Shown here in pieces: positions 55,124 to 64,000 of a stretch of DNA of 64,000 nucleotides. This stretch comes from Phytophthora quininea (taxonomy: Eukaryota; Oomycota; Peronosporomycetes; Peronosporales; Peronosporaceae): positions 124,001-188,000 of the forward strand of contig JAAVTG010000559.1 in assembly GCA_011947345.1 (NCBI GenBank), given 5' to 3'. Made by a program: the position numbers and the translations under genes. The notes under the pieces are model-generated. The model saw only the letters and a program-made list of their open reading frames with translations. It made no database searches and had not been told where the DNA came from. Within the stretch, counting starts at the first letter, position 1. Each line of letters starts with the position of its first letter.

Positions 55124-57073
55124 ATGGACACGCAGTCTTCCACGCACAGCAAGTCGATGGGCTCGCCGCTCTCGAGTCTGGACGAGCAGGGCAGCACGCC
55201 CAGCGCCAGTTCCAGTTACTTCATCGAGGGTCCCTGGGAACAGCGCAACCGCCGCTTCCAGAATGTGCTGCTTCACGTGTGCAGCTTCATCCTGATCCTC
55301 GAGTTCGCCGAGCGTGTCAGCTACTACGGCATCAACCAGGGCCTCAAGAACTTCATGGGCAAGCTGGGCTGGTCGCAGGTCGGCTCCAACTCGCTCAAGA
55401 GCACGTGGACCAGCATCTGCTACCTGTCTCCACTATTAGGCGGCTACATTGCCGACGAGAAGTGGGGCCGCTTCAAGACGCTCTGGGTCTTTGGCGTGGC
55501 CTACACGCTCGGCGCGTTCCTGGTCACCGTCTCGGCCCATCCCAAGTTCATGCAGCAGGAGCACGGCAATCACGTGGTGGCCAACATTTTGTGTCATATC
55601 GGACTCTTTACAGGTGTAGCAGTGGGTACGGGAGCCATCAAGGCCAATGTCATCACCTTTGGCGCAGACCAGTTCGACCCCAACGACCCCAACGAAGTGA
55701 CTCAGAAGGAACACTTCTTCAGCTACTTCTACATCGTCATCAACCTCGGGGCCATCTTCTCGTACGGCTACTTGTCCATCTTGTGTGTGGAAGGCACGGG
55801 CGCCATCTCCAAGGAATACGGCTACTTTGCCAACTTCTTTATCTGTGGAGGCGTCATGGTCTTTGCCTACATCCTGTTCCTCATTGGCTCGCCCAGATAC
55901 GTGCATTTTGCACCGCAGGATAGCGCGCTGACCAAGCTCTGCTCGATTGTTAAGGGCAACTGCGCCTTCAGCTTCGAGGCGCGGATGCTGTACTACGGGC
56001 TGATCGCCTTCGCCGCGGCCTTCCCGTTGAACTTGCTCGCGTCGTTTCTCTCGGACTGGCTGTCGGTGGGGCAGTACTTGTCGTACTTTGTGGTGGTTTG
56101 CTGCGTCTTCGGCATGTACGCGTGGATCCGCTACGGCATGAGCACGGCCTACATGGACAAGTCCAAGGCGTCCAACGGAGGCAAATACAATGACGAAACG
56201 GTAGACGAGATCAAGATGGTGATTCGAGTGCTGCCGTTCGCATCGTTCATGATCATGTGGGAGTGCGCGTACGACCAGCTGGACGCCAATTTCCAGTCCA
56301 TCGCGCAGCAGTGCGATCTCCGAATTGGCGCCGACAATTCCAGTGACTTTGACGCGCCGCAGGTCCCTGGTGCGATGCTCGGTATCTTTGATCCGTTGAC
56401 GATTATCTTGCTCATTCCTGTCCTAGATGGATTCATTTATCCCTTGTGGGGTAAGATATTTGGTCGACCACCGAGTGCGTTCGGCAAGGTGCTTACAGGT
56501 CTCATTGTGGCGATGCTGACGATGGTTTGGTCGGGTTTCTTTGAGATTATCCGGCGAAACAGCGACGAGATGACGTACATTGACGTCGACGGCTCAGTGC
56601 AGACCATGAAGAGCAATGGCTCGGGTGAACCCATGAACCACACGTACTGGGCCTACGCTGTGCCGATGTACGTGCTGATCGCTATGGCCGAGTGTCTGAT
56701 CAACGTTACAGCCTACGAGCTGTTCTACACAGAGGTGCCTGTGTATCTAAAGAGCACCTGTCAAGCCATTAATCTGTTCATGGTTGCCATGGGGAGTAAT
56801 CTGACATCAACATTCACGCTGCTGTTCGACCACTACATTACGGACAACCTGAACGACGGCCATTTCGAGTACATGTTCTGGACACTCGGCGCCCTGAGCT
56901 TAGTGAACATCGTGGCGTACGTGACAGTCATGCAGTGGATGGAGTTTGGAATGGCGCGGTTCGATGAAGACGACGAGCTGCTGGATGGAGCCGTATATGA
57001 TAGTCACGGCGTGGACATCACCAACATCCAGCGGCACTCGTCCTTCGAGAGCATCTCCTTGTCAAGAGGGTAG
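55124..57073 (+). CDS. Proton-dependent oligopeptide transporter (POT/PTR/NPF family)
   Basis: 649 aa from ATG 55124 (MDTQSSTHSKSMGSPLSS); a 5' extension of the open frame to 54869 is less likely coding. About 12 membrane helices. Motifs: ILEFAERVSYYG (the E-x-x-E-R proton-coupling motif of TM1), GGYIADEKWGRFKT, DQFDPNDPNEVTQKEHFFSY and the PTR2 signature FSYFYIVINLGAIFSYG. TM7-12 include the large extracellular loop (NSDEMTYIDVDGSVQTMKS). The C-terminus is acidic. It takes up di/tripeptides, nitrate or similar solutes with protons; the substrate cannot be read from sequence. Intact, with no frameshift. Confidence 0.94.
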   Translation: MDTQSSTHSKSMGSPLSSLDEQGSTPSASSSYFIEGPWEQRNRRFQNVLLHVCSFILILEFAERVSYYGINQGLKNFMGKLGWSQVGSNSLKSTWTSICYLSPLLGGYIADEKWGRFKTLWVFGVAYTLGAFLVTVSAHPKFMQQEHGNHVVANILCHIGLFTGVAVGTGAIKANVITFGADQFDPNDPNEVTQKEHFFSYFYIVINLGAIFSYGYLSILCVEGTGAISKEYGYFANFFICGGVMVFAYILFLIGSPRYVHFAPQDSALTKLCSIVKGNCAFSFEARMLYYGLIAFAAAFPLNLLASFLSDWLSVGQYLSYFVVVCCVFGMYAWIRYGMSTAYMDKSKASNGGKYNDETVDEIKMVIRVLPFASFMIMWECAYDQLDANFQSIAQQCDLRIGADNSSDFDAPQVPGAMLGIFDPLTIILLIPVLDGFIYPLWGKIFGRPPSAFGKVLTGLIVAMLTMVWSGFFEIIRRNSDEMTYIDVDGSVQTMKSNGSGEPMNHTYWAYAVPMYVLIAMAECLINVTAYELFYTEVPVYLKSTCQAINLFMVAMGSNLTSTFTLLFDHYITDNLNDGHFEYMFWTLGALSLVNIVAYVTVMQWMEFGMARFDEDDELLDGAVYDSHGVDITNIQRHSSFESISLSRG

Positions 57074-57322
57074 CCATCTCATCTCTGTCATACTCGGGTC
57101 TTGGCTTCTGTGTTCAGTTGCGGAACTAGTACGGTGTGGTTTGTCGATACGATTATTATGCTGAATAAACGATTTTTGCTAGCAGGTGCTAGATGCTGGA
57201 TGTGATTCTGACGGCGGTGGTGTGAATTTCCAGTGTTGATACGAGGACTTCCATGGCTGGTGGAGTCGACAGGTTTCACCTCTAAAATAGGGCAAGTGTC
57301 CGGCTGCTCAGCACAGCTCCCC

Positions 57323-60300
57323 ATGCCCCTCAGCAAGAAGAATCGTGTTCGGAAAGCTCACGATGGGATCCGTTTAAGCTCGTTGTCGCCTGAGAAACGC
57401 AGTCCGGGTGGCCATGGTGCAGAGTGGAGTCAACCCCGTTCTGTGGCTGAACTGGAAACCACTTTCGCCTACAAGGAGATTCCGGATGAGGTGCTTGTTG
57501 GTCCAGAGCTAGACTTATCGGTAAGCGCCGACTGAAGAACCCAGTGACCAGCGGTTTATGCTGATCTAACAGTGTATGCAGGTTTGGTCGGTAGTAGCGT
57601 CAGATTCGTGCTTGATTCGACTTGCACGTAGCTCGAGCAGTCCTGGAATCGTAAGCCCCGGGCGTCTCCAGTTGCCACTACAATCGAATCAACTGGCTGA
57701 TTTGCTCCCTTCAGCAATAAACGCTGCAAATACTGCTGCATTCGGTAGCACCACAAGCACCGTTGTTCATAACCAGCCAGTCACTCGCATCAATTTATCA
57801 GGGGCAGACCAGGTACGAGCGTCCCCATTTGCTACGAGTTTTACCAGTGTGGTGATACTTTCTGTCTGTTGCAACTTCGAAGTAGATCACTGATAAGGCG
57901 GCTCATTTGATTGCTGCTACATGCCCGGAGCTAAGATATCTTAACCTTGAGCATGCTTCTAAGGTGAAATGACTCTGCCTTGTTGACAAATGGTCATCTC
58001 ATGGTTTAACTCTCTTGCTTAGCTAACAGATTCTGGGATTCGCCACCTCGTGAGCAGCTGCCGCAGCCTCGAATCACTCAATGTCAGCTACGTGACAGCG
58101 CTACAGAGCCCTGCTCTGAGTTGCATTGGGGAACTTCGGCTACCATTACGGTGTGAGGTTATGGCAACATTTGGTTTTGTCTTGTTTGCCCATCAAATTA
58201 ATGTGTATTGTCGTTATGTGCAGCTCTTGCCATTGCTGGCTGCATTCGAGTCCCAGACTTCTCGCTGCTACGCGTTTTCCAAGTGTGTACGACTCTCGAG
58301 TCCCTTGACTTGTCGTATTGTGGAAATGTGACCGACAATGTTTTGCACTCGCTGGGCAAGAATTGTTGCAAACTTCGGCAGCTAAAGCTTCGTGGCTGTC
58401 GTCAAATATCGGACACAGGTGTAGTAGCAATGGCCAATTCTGGAGGTATTAACAATCTCGTGCTGTTGGATCTGGCGCGGTTTGACCTCCAGTACAAGTT
58501 CAACGATATTTCTCTGCTGGCACTGGCTGAGAACTGTTTGGTGCTTCAAACGCTGTTTATCTCCGGCTGTGATATGCTGAGTGACGTTGGGATCGACTGG
58601 CTCGCGTCTGGGTGCACAGCTATGACTCACCTCGATGTTTCTGGCTGTGGAAATTTGTCGGATTTGTCGCTTCGAGCAATCAGTGAAAACATGCTGCAGC
58701 TCCACCATTTGAGCATTCGCCACTGCTCAAGAATGACAGATCAAGGGCTGCGTCGATTGTCGAAGGGCTGTCCAGAGCTAACGTACCTGGATGCGGAAGG
58801 ACTTGCGTTGTTGTCGGATATGCACACCGCTGATGTCCACAATAACTCGCCAGGTGAAGACATTTATCGTCAGGGTGTTGCTGCGCTAGCGGCAGGCTGC
58901 CCAAAGTTGGGGCATTTAGATCTGTCAAATTGCGTTTCGATTTCCGATGGAACGCTGCATTGCATAGCTGCATCGTGTTCTCAGCTTTCATCGCTGCTGG
59001 TGTCAGGCTGTTCCCAGGTTTCTTCTGCTGGTATAAGCGACGTACTGGGAAGCTGCACTCAGTTGTCAACTCTTGCTGTGGTGGAGTGTGCGATGATAAA
59101 CGATCAAGCCTTCACTGACAGCAGGCGGCATCATCGACACCCGATGGATTTGCAGCAACACTCTCCTTTGAAGCCGATCATTTCGATTGATTCCGGGGCA
59201 AATCAGCTTCATGTTGTTCGTCTTCGTGGCACCAAAGTCTCAGACGTGACTCTGAAATGGTTAAGTAGATATTCACCGTTGCTACGGGAACTCGACGTGT
59301 CTGGCTGTGTGGGGATCACCGATATGGGCCTATTGACTGTCAGTGATTCGCCCTTTGCCGGAACACTGCGCAGTTTGTGGCTACGAAACCTTCCTGAAAT
59401 CTCCGAGACTGGTTTATCTTGGCTGGCAGACAAATGCTCCAAGATGCTGCTGCTGGACGTGACGGGCTGTCCCAAGATCCGCTCGTTTTCGCTTAAGTCT
59501 CTCGCTTCTTCTTGGAAATATGCGGTTTATACTAGCAGCGATCGCTTTAAAGGGATGTCACCACGACATCGTGCCGAGGATTGGTTGTTCATGGAAGAAT
59601 ATGGTAGTTGTTGGAAGGCAGCAATTCACATCCAGTGCTTGTACCGAGCCCGAGTAGCTCGAAGACTCGCTCAGCAGAAGCGAGAAGAAAAACTCATTCT
59701 TTGGGTGGCCACACGACTGCAAAGTGCGTACCGCGGCAGACAAGCGCGCAAGTATGCGATCATTCTGCGCTTTCAGTTCAACAAGGAGACTGACGCTGCT
59801 AAGAAGATCCAACGAGCGTATCGACAGCTTCTTGAAAGGAGAGAAGCGAAGCGACTAGCAGACCTCCGCTACCAAGAGATCGTGTTGCAATCAACGAAGA
59901 TGATTCAAGCTGCATGGAGACGGAAAAGGCTTCGAGAGCGACTGCAAGGAAGATATCTACATCGTCTGGCCCATGAAGATAAACTTCGACGAAGCGCTAC
60001 TCGCATCCAGCGGCATTGGCGAGGAAAGAAGGCACGCGATCAATCGCGGTTGCTTCGAGCTGCCAAGTTGGCACGGGAGCTTGAAGAATTCGAGGCAGCT
60101 AGACAACTGCAGACTGTGTTTCGTATTCGAGCAGCTCGTCGGGTGGCGAACCTCAGACGTTCCGAACTTAAGGAGCTGGAGAAGCGGAGAGAGCGAGCTG
60201 CCGGGACTCTACAAAGAGGTGTTCGGAGACGACGAGCATATAAAGAGGTGAGGGCAATGCGGGCGTATGTCGCGAAGGTTAATGGCGCAGCCGTGCGTAT

Positions 60301-61926
60301 TCAGATGGGTTGGCGAGCGAAGAAACGATACCAAGCTAGCCAGCTTATCGTATTGGCACGACAAAGAGTACGGGAGAATGAGTCTGCCACAAGACTTCAA
60401 GCTGCCTGGAAACGTCGGAAGGCGCGAATGGAAGTGAATCTGATACGATTGGCGAGAGACTTGCAGAACAAAGAGTTGGTAGATGCTGCTAGGATGGTGC
60501 AGAGGAATTGGCGAGGACGACATGGACGTCTCGAAGCTCAGTTCATAAAGCAGACGGCTCTAGACAGCATTTCCCAAATGGTAAAGATCCAGAATCATGC
60601 AGTCACCCTTGTACAGGCTCATTACCGCGGACGTCGAGGTCGAGAAAAGTATCGCGAGGAGCAACTAAACAAGAAGAAGCGGTGGAAAGAGATTGTCCGC
60701 CCCGAAAACGGCGAAAAGTTCTACTACGTAGGTTCTGGATTGGGGGTTGTCTTTGAATTGCGCTTCCAGTTAACGCTATCGCTTGTTTTACGTGCTCGCA
60801 GAATAAAGTGACAGGCGAGGTGCGATTCCGTCGGCCTCAAGATGTTTTGGATCTGCTACCAAAGCCCATTTGCGAAAACTGCGGTAGGATGGCTAGCTAC
60901 AAAGCGACTCGTTTACGATGCGGGTATAACTTCTATCTGATTATTGATGTTGGGATGCAGAGTACGCAAGTCTGGCTCGGATGGAATGCAAAGACTGTGG
61001 AGAAATGTTTTGCGACCCGGTACGCTGCCAGTGTCCCTCATCGCCACGCTATTCGAAGGTGAACTAATCTACTTTGTGTTGCGTAGTGCTGGGCCAACGT
61101 CCATTCCGGCGGTCGACGAAAGTTTCACGAGTTCCGAGCGCTGTACGACTACTATGACCGCCGAATGGATTATGAGGACTGGGAGTTCCCGTCTCGGTGG
61201 CCAACTGAGATCGAGCAGGACGAAATGGACGGGTGGGGCTTTCGAACGCACCCGCACCGCACTCCAGCAGAGGTGCAGGGTCCATGGGAACGGTATTACG
61301 ATCCAGCTTCCAGGAGGGAATGGTTTTACAACCGAGACACTGGAGAGAACAGCTACGTTGCGCCACAAGGCTTCGTTGTTCAGCCTGCCACCACCAATAA
61401 TGCAAGTGAATGGATTAAGTACTACGACGAAACCCAAGGCGCTCACTACTACTACAACATCCAAACTCAAGATAGCACGTTCACTCGACCGGAGTCGTAC
61501 GCTACGCCTCGATTCTCGCCACCTGCAACAGCCACACCGCTGGCTAGCAGTCGAGATGGATGGGAGAAGTTCATCGACCCTGAAAGTGGCTACCCGTACT
61601 ATTACAACCGCGTGACGATGGAGAGCGTGTTCAAACGACCGATGGGCTTCGTGACGGGGCGTAAGGAGGACGCCAACCAGATCGGTTGGGCCAAGTACTT
61701 TGACGTGGCTACTGGGAGCTACTACTACTTCAACGCTCAGACGAACGAAAGCAGAGCTGACCGCCCGAAGGCGTTCATGACGCCGAGGATCACGCCGACG
61801 GAGGCTGCAGCGGCCGGGAACGGTGATTTAGCAGAGTTTTACGACCCGATCACTGGCAAGGCCTACTATTTCAACGGCCAAACAACCGAGTGCCGGCAAG
61901 TGAACGTTCCGTCGACGACGGTGTGA
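57323..61926 (+). CDS. Giant scaffold: LRR array, eleven IQ motifs, B-box zinc finger, six WW-like repeats
   Basis: 1373 aa from eight exons: 57323-57520, 57582-57812, 57886-57963, 58023-58152, 58224-60727, 60802-60883, 60961-61019 and 61087-61926. All seven introns are 59-77 bp and in phase, and I see no frame error. Residues about 130-640 are FBXL/AMN1-type Cys-containing LRRs (LESLDLSYCGNVTDNVLHSL, LRQLKLRGCRQISDTGVVAM). About 675-1025 is a run of IQ motifs (ATRLQSAYRGRQARK, ATRIQRHWRGKKARD, AVRIQMGWRAKKRYQ) for calmodulin or myosin light chains. A WW-like repeat (RWKEI ... FYYNKVTGEVRFRRP) is followed by a B-box finger (CENC ... CKDCGEMFCDPCWANVH) and five more WW-like repeats (WERYYDPASRREWFYNRDTG type). 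Probably a flagellar or cytoskeletal calmodulin-binding scaffold. Confidence 0.93.
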
Positions 61927-63204
61927 GAGGATTCTCGACGAGTGGTGGCGGATGCAGAGCCGAGTTGCTGCCGCGAAAGAAGGACCATGTCGAATCGGTA
62001 GAACGACATGCGCGTGTCATCGAGCCGCACCGCCATGCATATTGCTGCAAGTTGCACACAGAGACATGGCGAAACTTCAGTCCTGAACTGCAGCAAGCAA
62101 GCGGCGTCACATTACATGTAGTGGTTGATCGGTAGCATTGTAGCACAGTACTAGTGAAGCATTTTTCGGACCACAGGAATGACAGTCTTGTGGGCTCTCG
62201 TGATGGCGCCCAGTTGTTTGTGGCAGCAAGCGCTTGCCGTAAAATGCCGTAAGCGACCCCAATCCCGAAGAACGGCTGTCGCACCCTAAAATGCGCAAGG
62301 GCATTCGTCAGATAACAATCACTGCTTGTGATTGTGAGCAGAAAATATGTACAAATTGCTCAAACCATTTGTAGGCTGAAAAAGCAAAGGGACTGCAAGG
62401 CAGAGCGTCTCGGTCTCCAAAATGTTAAACCATGAATTCAGTGGGCAGATACAATATCACCAAGGAGATCCGATGGCTAAACTTCAGACTCTGCCATGGC
62501 TAGAGCCGCGAAACGATATTTTGCGCCGTGGATTCTCTGGTATCCGATATGGTCATGGACAACAGCTCTCTTTATCTGCGTAGGACAGGCTGCATTGCTG
62601 CGACCGCCAACGATTTCCCAGCGGCAGTTCAAGTGCTGAGCCAGCCTTGCCGCAAGGATTACGCGGGCTGAGTGGATCTTGATCATGTCCGTGACGACAG
62701 CTTTAGTAAAAGTTTCAAATGAAGTCGTGAAGCCATCGACATGGTCGTTAATTCCAGCGAGGCGGTACCTCCACCTCCATCCCGACCGCAGCGACTGCAA
62801 TCAAGACCGCAGCGACCGATTCGAACAGCGATGCCTTTTGGTTGTCGGCGTTGAAGGCGGACGCGCCCCGCTCGTGTTTTTGCCACAAATGCAAAGTCTC
62901 CATTGACTCCGAGTTGTCATGCGTTTCAAAACTTGAGCCTGCATCAACCTGTTATGTTTTATATCTATAAGAACTATAATCAAGTCATTTGCATTTGAGG
63001 AAAACGAATAACCTCTCACAACCTATCGAGCTCAGTAAAGTGCGACGGTCTGCTTGGGTCGCGATCGCGTGCCCCGGCATCATCACCGTCGCGAGATTGT
63101 CTCGCCGTGCAGAGTCTCTGCTCGCTGCAAGGTTGCACCCGTTCACTCTGCAATTCACGAGCTGGCAGGGACCACCACCACGCATCTCCAGCCAGCCACT
63201 GGCC
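61927..63204. other. 1.3-kb stretch with one doubtful minus-strand frame
   Basis: Mostly 3' flank of the large scaffold gene and 5' flank of the kinase gene. The minus-strand frame 62800-62477 (SFETFTKAVVTDMIKIHSAR, then VILAARLAQHLNCRWEIVGG) is protein-like but has no domain or splice partner; it may be an old insertion or exon of an unseen gene. Confidence 0.4.
63142..63155 (+). promoter_or_regulatory. Inr+FPR core promoter of the PH-domain kinase gene
   Basis: TTCACTCTGCAATT matches TCAYTYY followed by the CAWTTYC-like box, about 50 bp before ATG 63205. Confidence 0.6.
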
Positions 63205-64000
63205 ATGACGTTCTCGGACCGGCAGGACGACATGGAAAAGGAGCTCAGCGCCTCCAACGGACTCTCGCTGGGCGAGTCCCCACAAGACCTCAGCAGTCCT
63301 CGACGCAGCTTATTCCGACGCAGCAATGTGTCGGTCACGCCCGACGACAAGTGCAAGCGACGCACTAGCCACCTCAGCAGCACCTCCAACAGCAGCAGCA
63401 GCGCCGGCACCAAGCGGCCACTGTCGCTGCCACACACCATCACCGAACGCCACGGTGGACAAGAGCTGTGGGTGAAGGCCCCAGTCGTCTCCGGGTCCCT
63501 GGAGAAGAAGGGCTTCCGATGGCGACGCAAGTGGAAGCTACGGTTCCTAGAGCTGGACGGACGACACCTCGCCTACTTTGAAGACTCGGGAGCTTTCAGC
63601 GCCACGACGGCCACGGCAGGTGGCACTAAACGGAACAACAAACCCAAGCGGAGGGTCATGTTGACTGCCGACGCAGAGCTGGAAGATGTGGACGAGACCA
63701 CGTTCGCCATTACGCCAGCGATGGGCGAGAAGCCCTGGCTGTTGAGGGCCAGAGACGCTGCCACCAAGAAGCGGTGGCTGGTGGCGCTCTCAGACTGCAT
63801 CGACATCTTGGTGTGGCTCCGACATTACAAGATGGGGGCGGTGCTAGGTGTCGGCGGCAACGGTGTCGTGCAGCGCCTGGAAGACGACCGCGACGGCACA
63901 GCATACGCTGTGAAAGTCGTGGACGTGGCCAAGTTCCGGCATCGAGAAGCCGTCGTGGCCGAGGTCGAAATCCTACGCAACATCACCAACAACATCAAGC
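63205..64000 (+). CDS. PH-domain protein kinase, N-terminal part (cut by window edge)
   Basis: ATG 63205 opens a frame with no stop to the window end (265 codons). Residues 1-80 are Ser/Arg-rich, then comes a PH domain (VSGSLEKKGFRWRRKWKLRF, LELDGRHLAYF ... PWLLRARDAATKKRWLVALS, with the terminal Trp). The kinase domain starts next: MGAVLGVGGNGVVQR (glycine loop, G-x-G-x-x-G type), YAVKVVDVAKF (catalytic Lys) and AVVAEVEILRNI (alpha-C Glu). PH directly in front of an AGC/CAMK-like kinase suggests phosphoinositide-directed recruitment to membrane. The rest is outside the window. Confidence 0.85.
   Translation, partial: MTFSDRQDDMEKELSASNGLSLGESPQDLSSPRRSLFRRSNVSVTPDDKCKRRTSHLSSTSNSSSSAGTKRPLSLPHTITERHGGQELWVKAPVVSGSLEKKGFRWRRKWKLRFLELDGRHLAYFEDSGAFSATTATAGGTKRNNKPKRRVMLTADAELEDVDETTFAITPAMGEKPWLLRARDAATKKRWLVALSDCIDILVWLRHYKMGAVLGVGGNGVVQRLEDDRDGTAYAVKVVDVAKFRHREAVVAEVEILRNITNNIK

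Overview
This window looks like a gene-dense piece of an oomycete genome, most likely Phytophthora or a close relative. The support is: GC-rich coding sequence; tightly packed genes with short GT-AG introns (about 57-120 bp); initiator-type core promoters (TCAYTYY, often followed by an AWTTYC-like box) 10-90 bp before start codons; multi-domain Kazal-type secreted protease inhibitors of the EPI class; a Crinkler-like P-loop protein; and flagellar (enkurin) and stramenopile-style fusion proteins. The species is not proven.

Layout. 1-5.5 kb: edge of an unidentified gene, then a tandem array of four secreted three-domain Kazal inhibitors on ~1325-bp units (three nearly identical, the fourth different after its first domain). 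5.8-12 kb (minus strand): an NBR1-like autophagy receptor, a single-domain Kazal inhibitor, and a tandem pair of ABHD6-like hydrolases, one with Cys in place of the nucleophile Ser. 12.7-26.8 kb: membrane-anchored cathepsin-Z-like protease, coiled-coil protein, Alba/RGG protein, eIF3c, SLC43-like transporter, short tRNase Z, a small RVxF protein and SBDS. 26.8-45.2 kb: enkurin, a secreted type I membrane protein, an unidentified multi-exon gene, a candidate PP1-binding regulator, SRPK kinase, EF-hand/coiled-coil protein, DEP-DEP-TM-CRAL-TRIO protein, RhoGDI, bystin and NECAP. 45.2-53.5 kb is the accessory part: a SIM-containing nuclear protein, a decayed kinesin motor, two unidentified genes (one with an in-frame TGA), a Crinkler-like P-loop protein with an in-frame TAA, and an oomycete-type hydrophobic repeat protein. 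55-64 kb: POT peptide transporter, a very large LRR-IQ-B-box-WW protein, and the start of a PH-domain kinase.

Many conserved genes (eIF3c, SBDS, bystin, SRPK, Alba, NECAP, SLC43, cathepsin) are interrupted by one-base shifts, most of them at short homopolymer runs where adding one base restores the family sequence. I read these as sequence or assembly errors. I therefore annotate whole genes across the shifts and keep them apart from the in-frame stop codons and substitutions in the accessory region, which look like real decay.

Functional themes: ribosome biogenesis and translation (bystin, SBDS, eIF3c, tRNase Z, Alba), membrane traffic (NECAP, RhoGDI, CRAL-TRIO, NBR1-like), PP1/SR-kinase signalling, and secreted or host-facing proteins (Kazal array, cathepsin, Crinkler-like). 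The housekeeping genes are not an operon; they are linked only by shared divergent promoters and close convergent ends.
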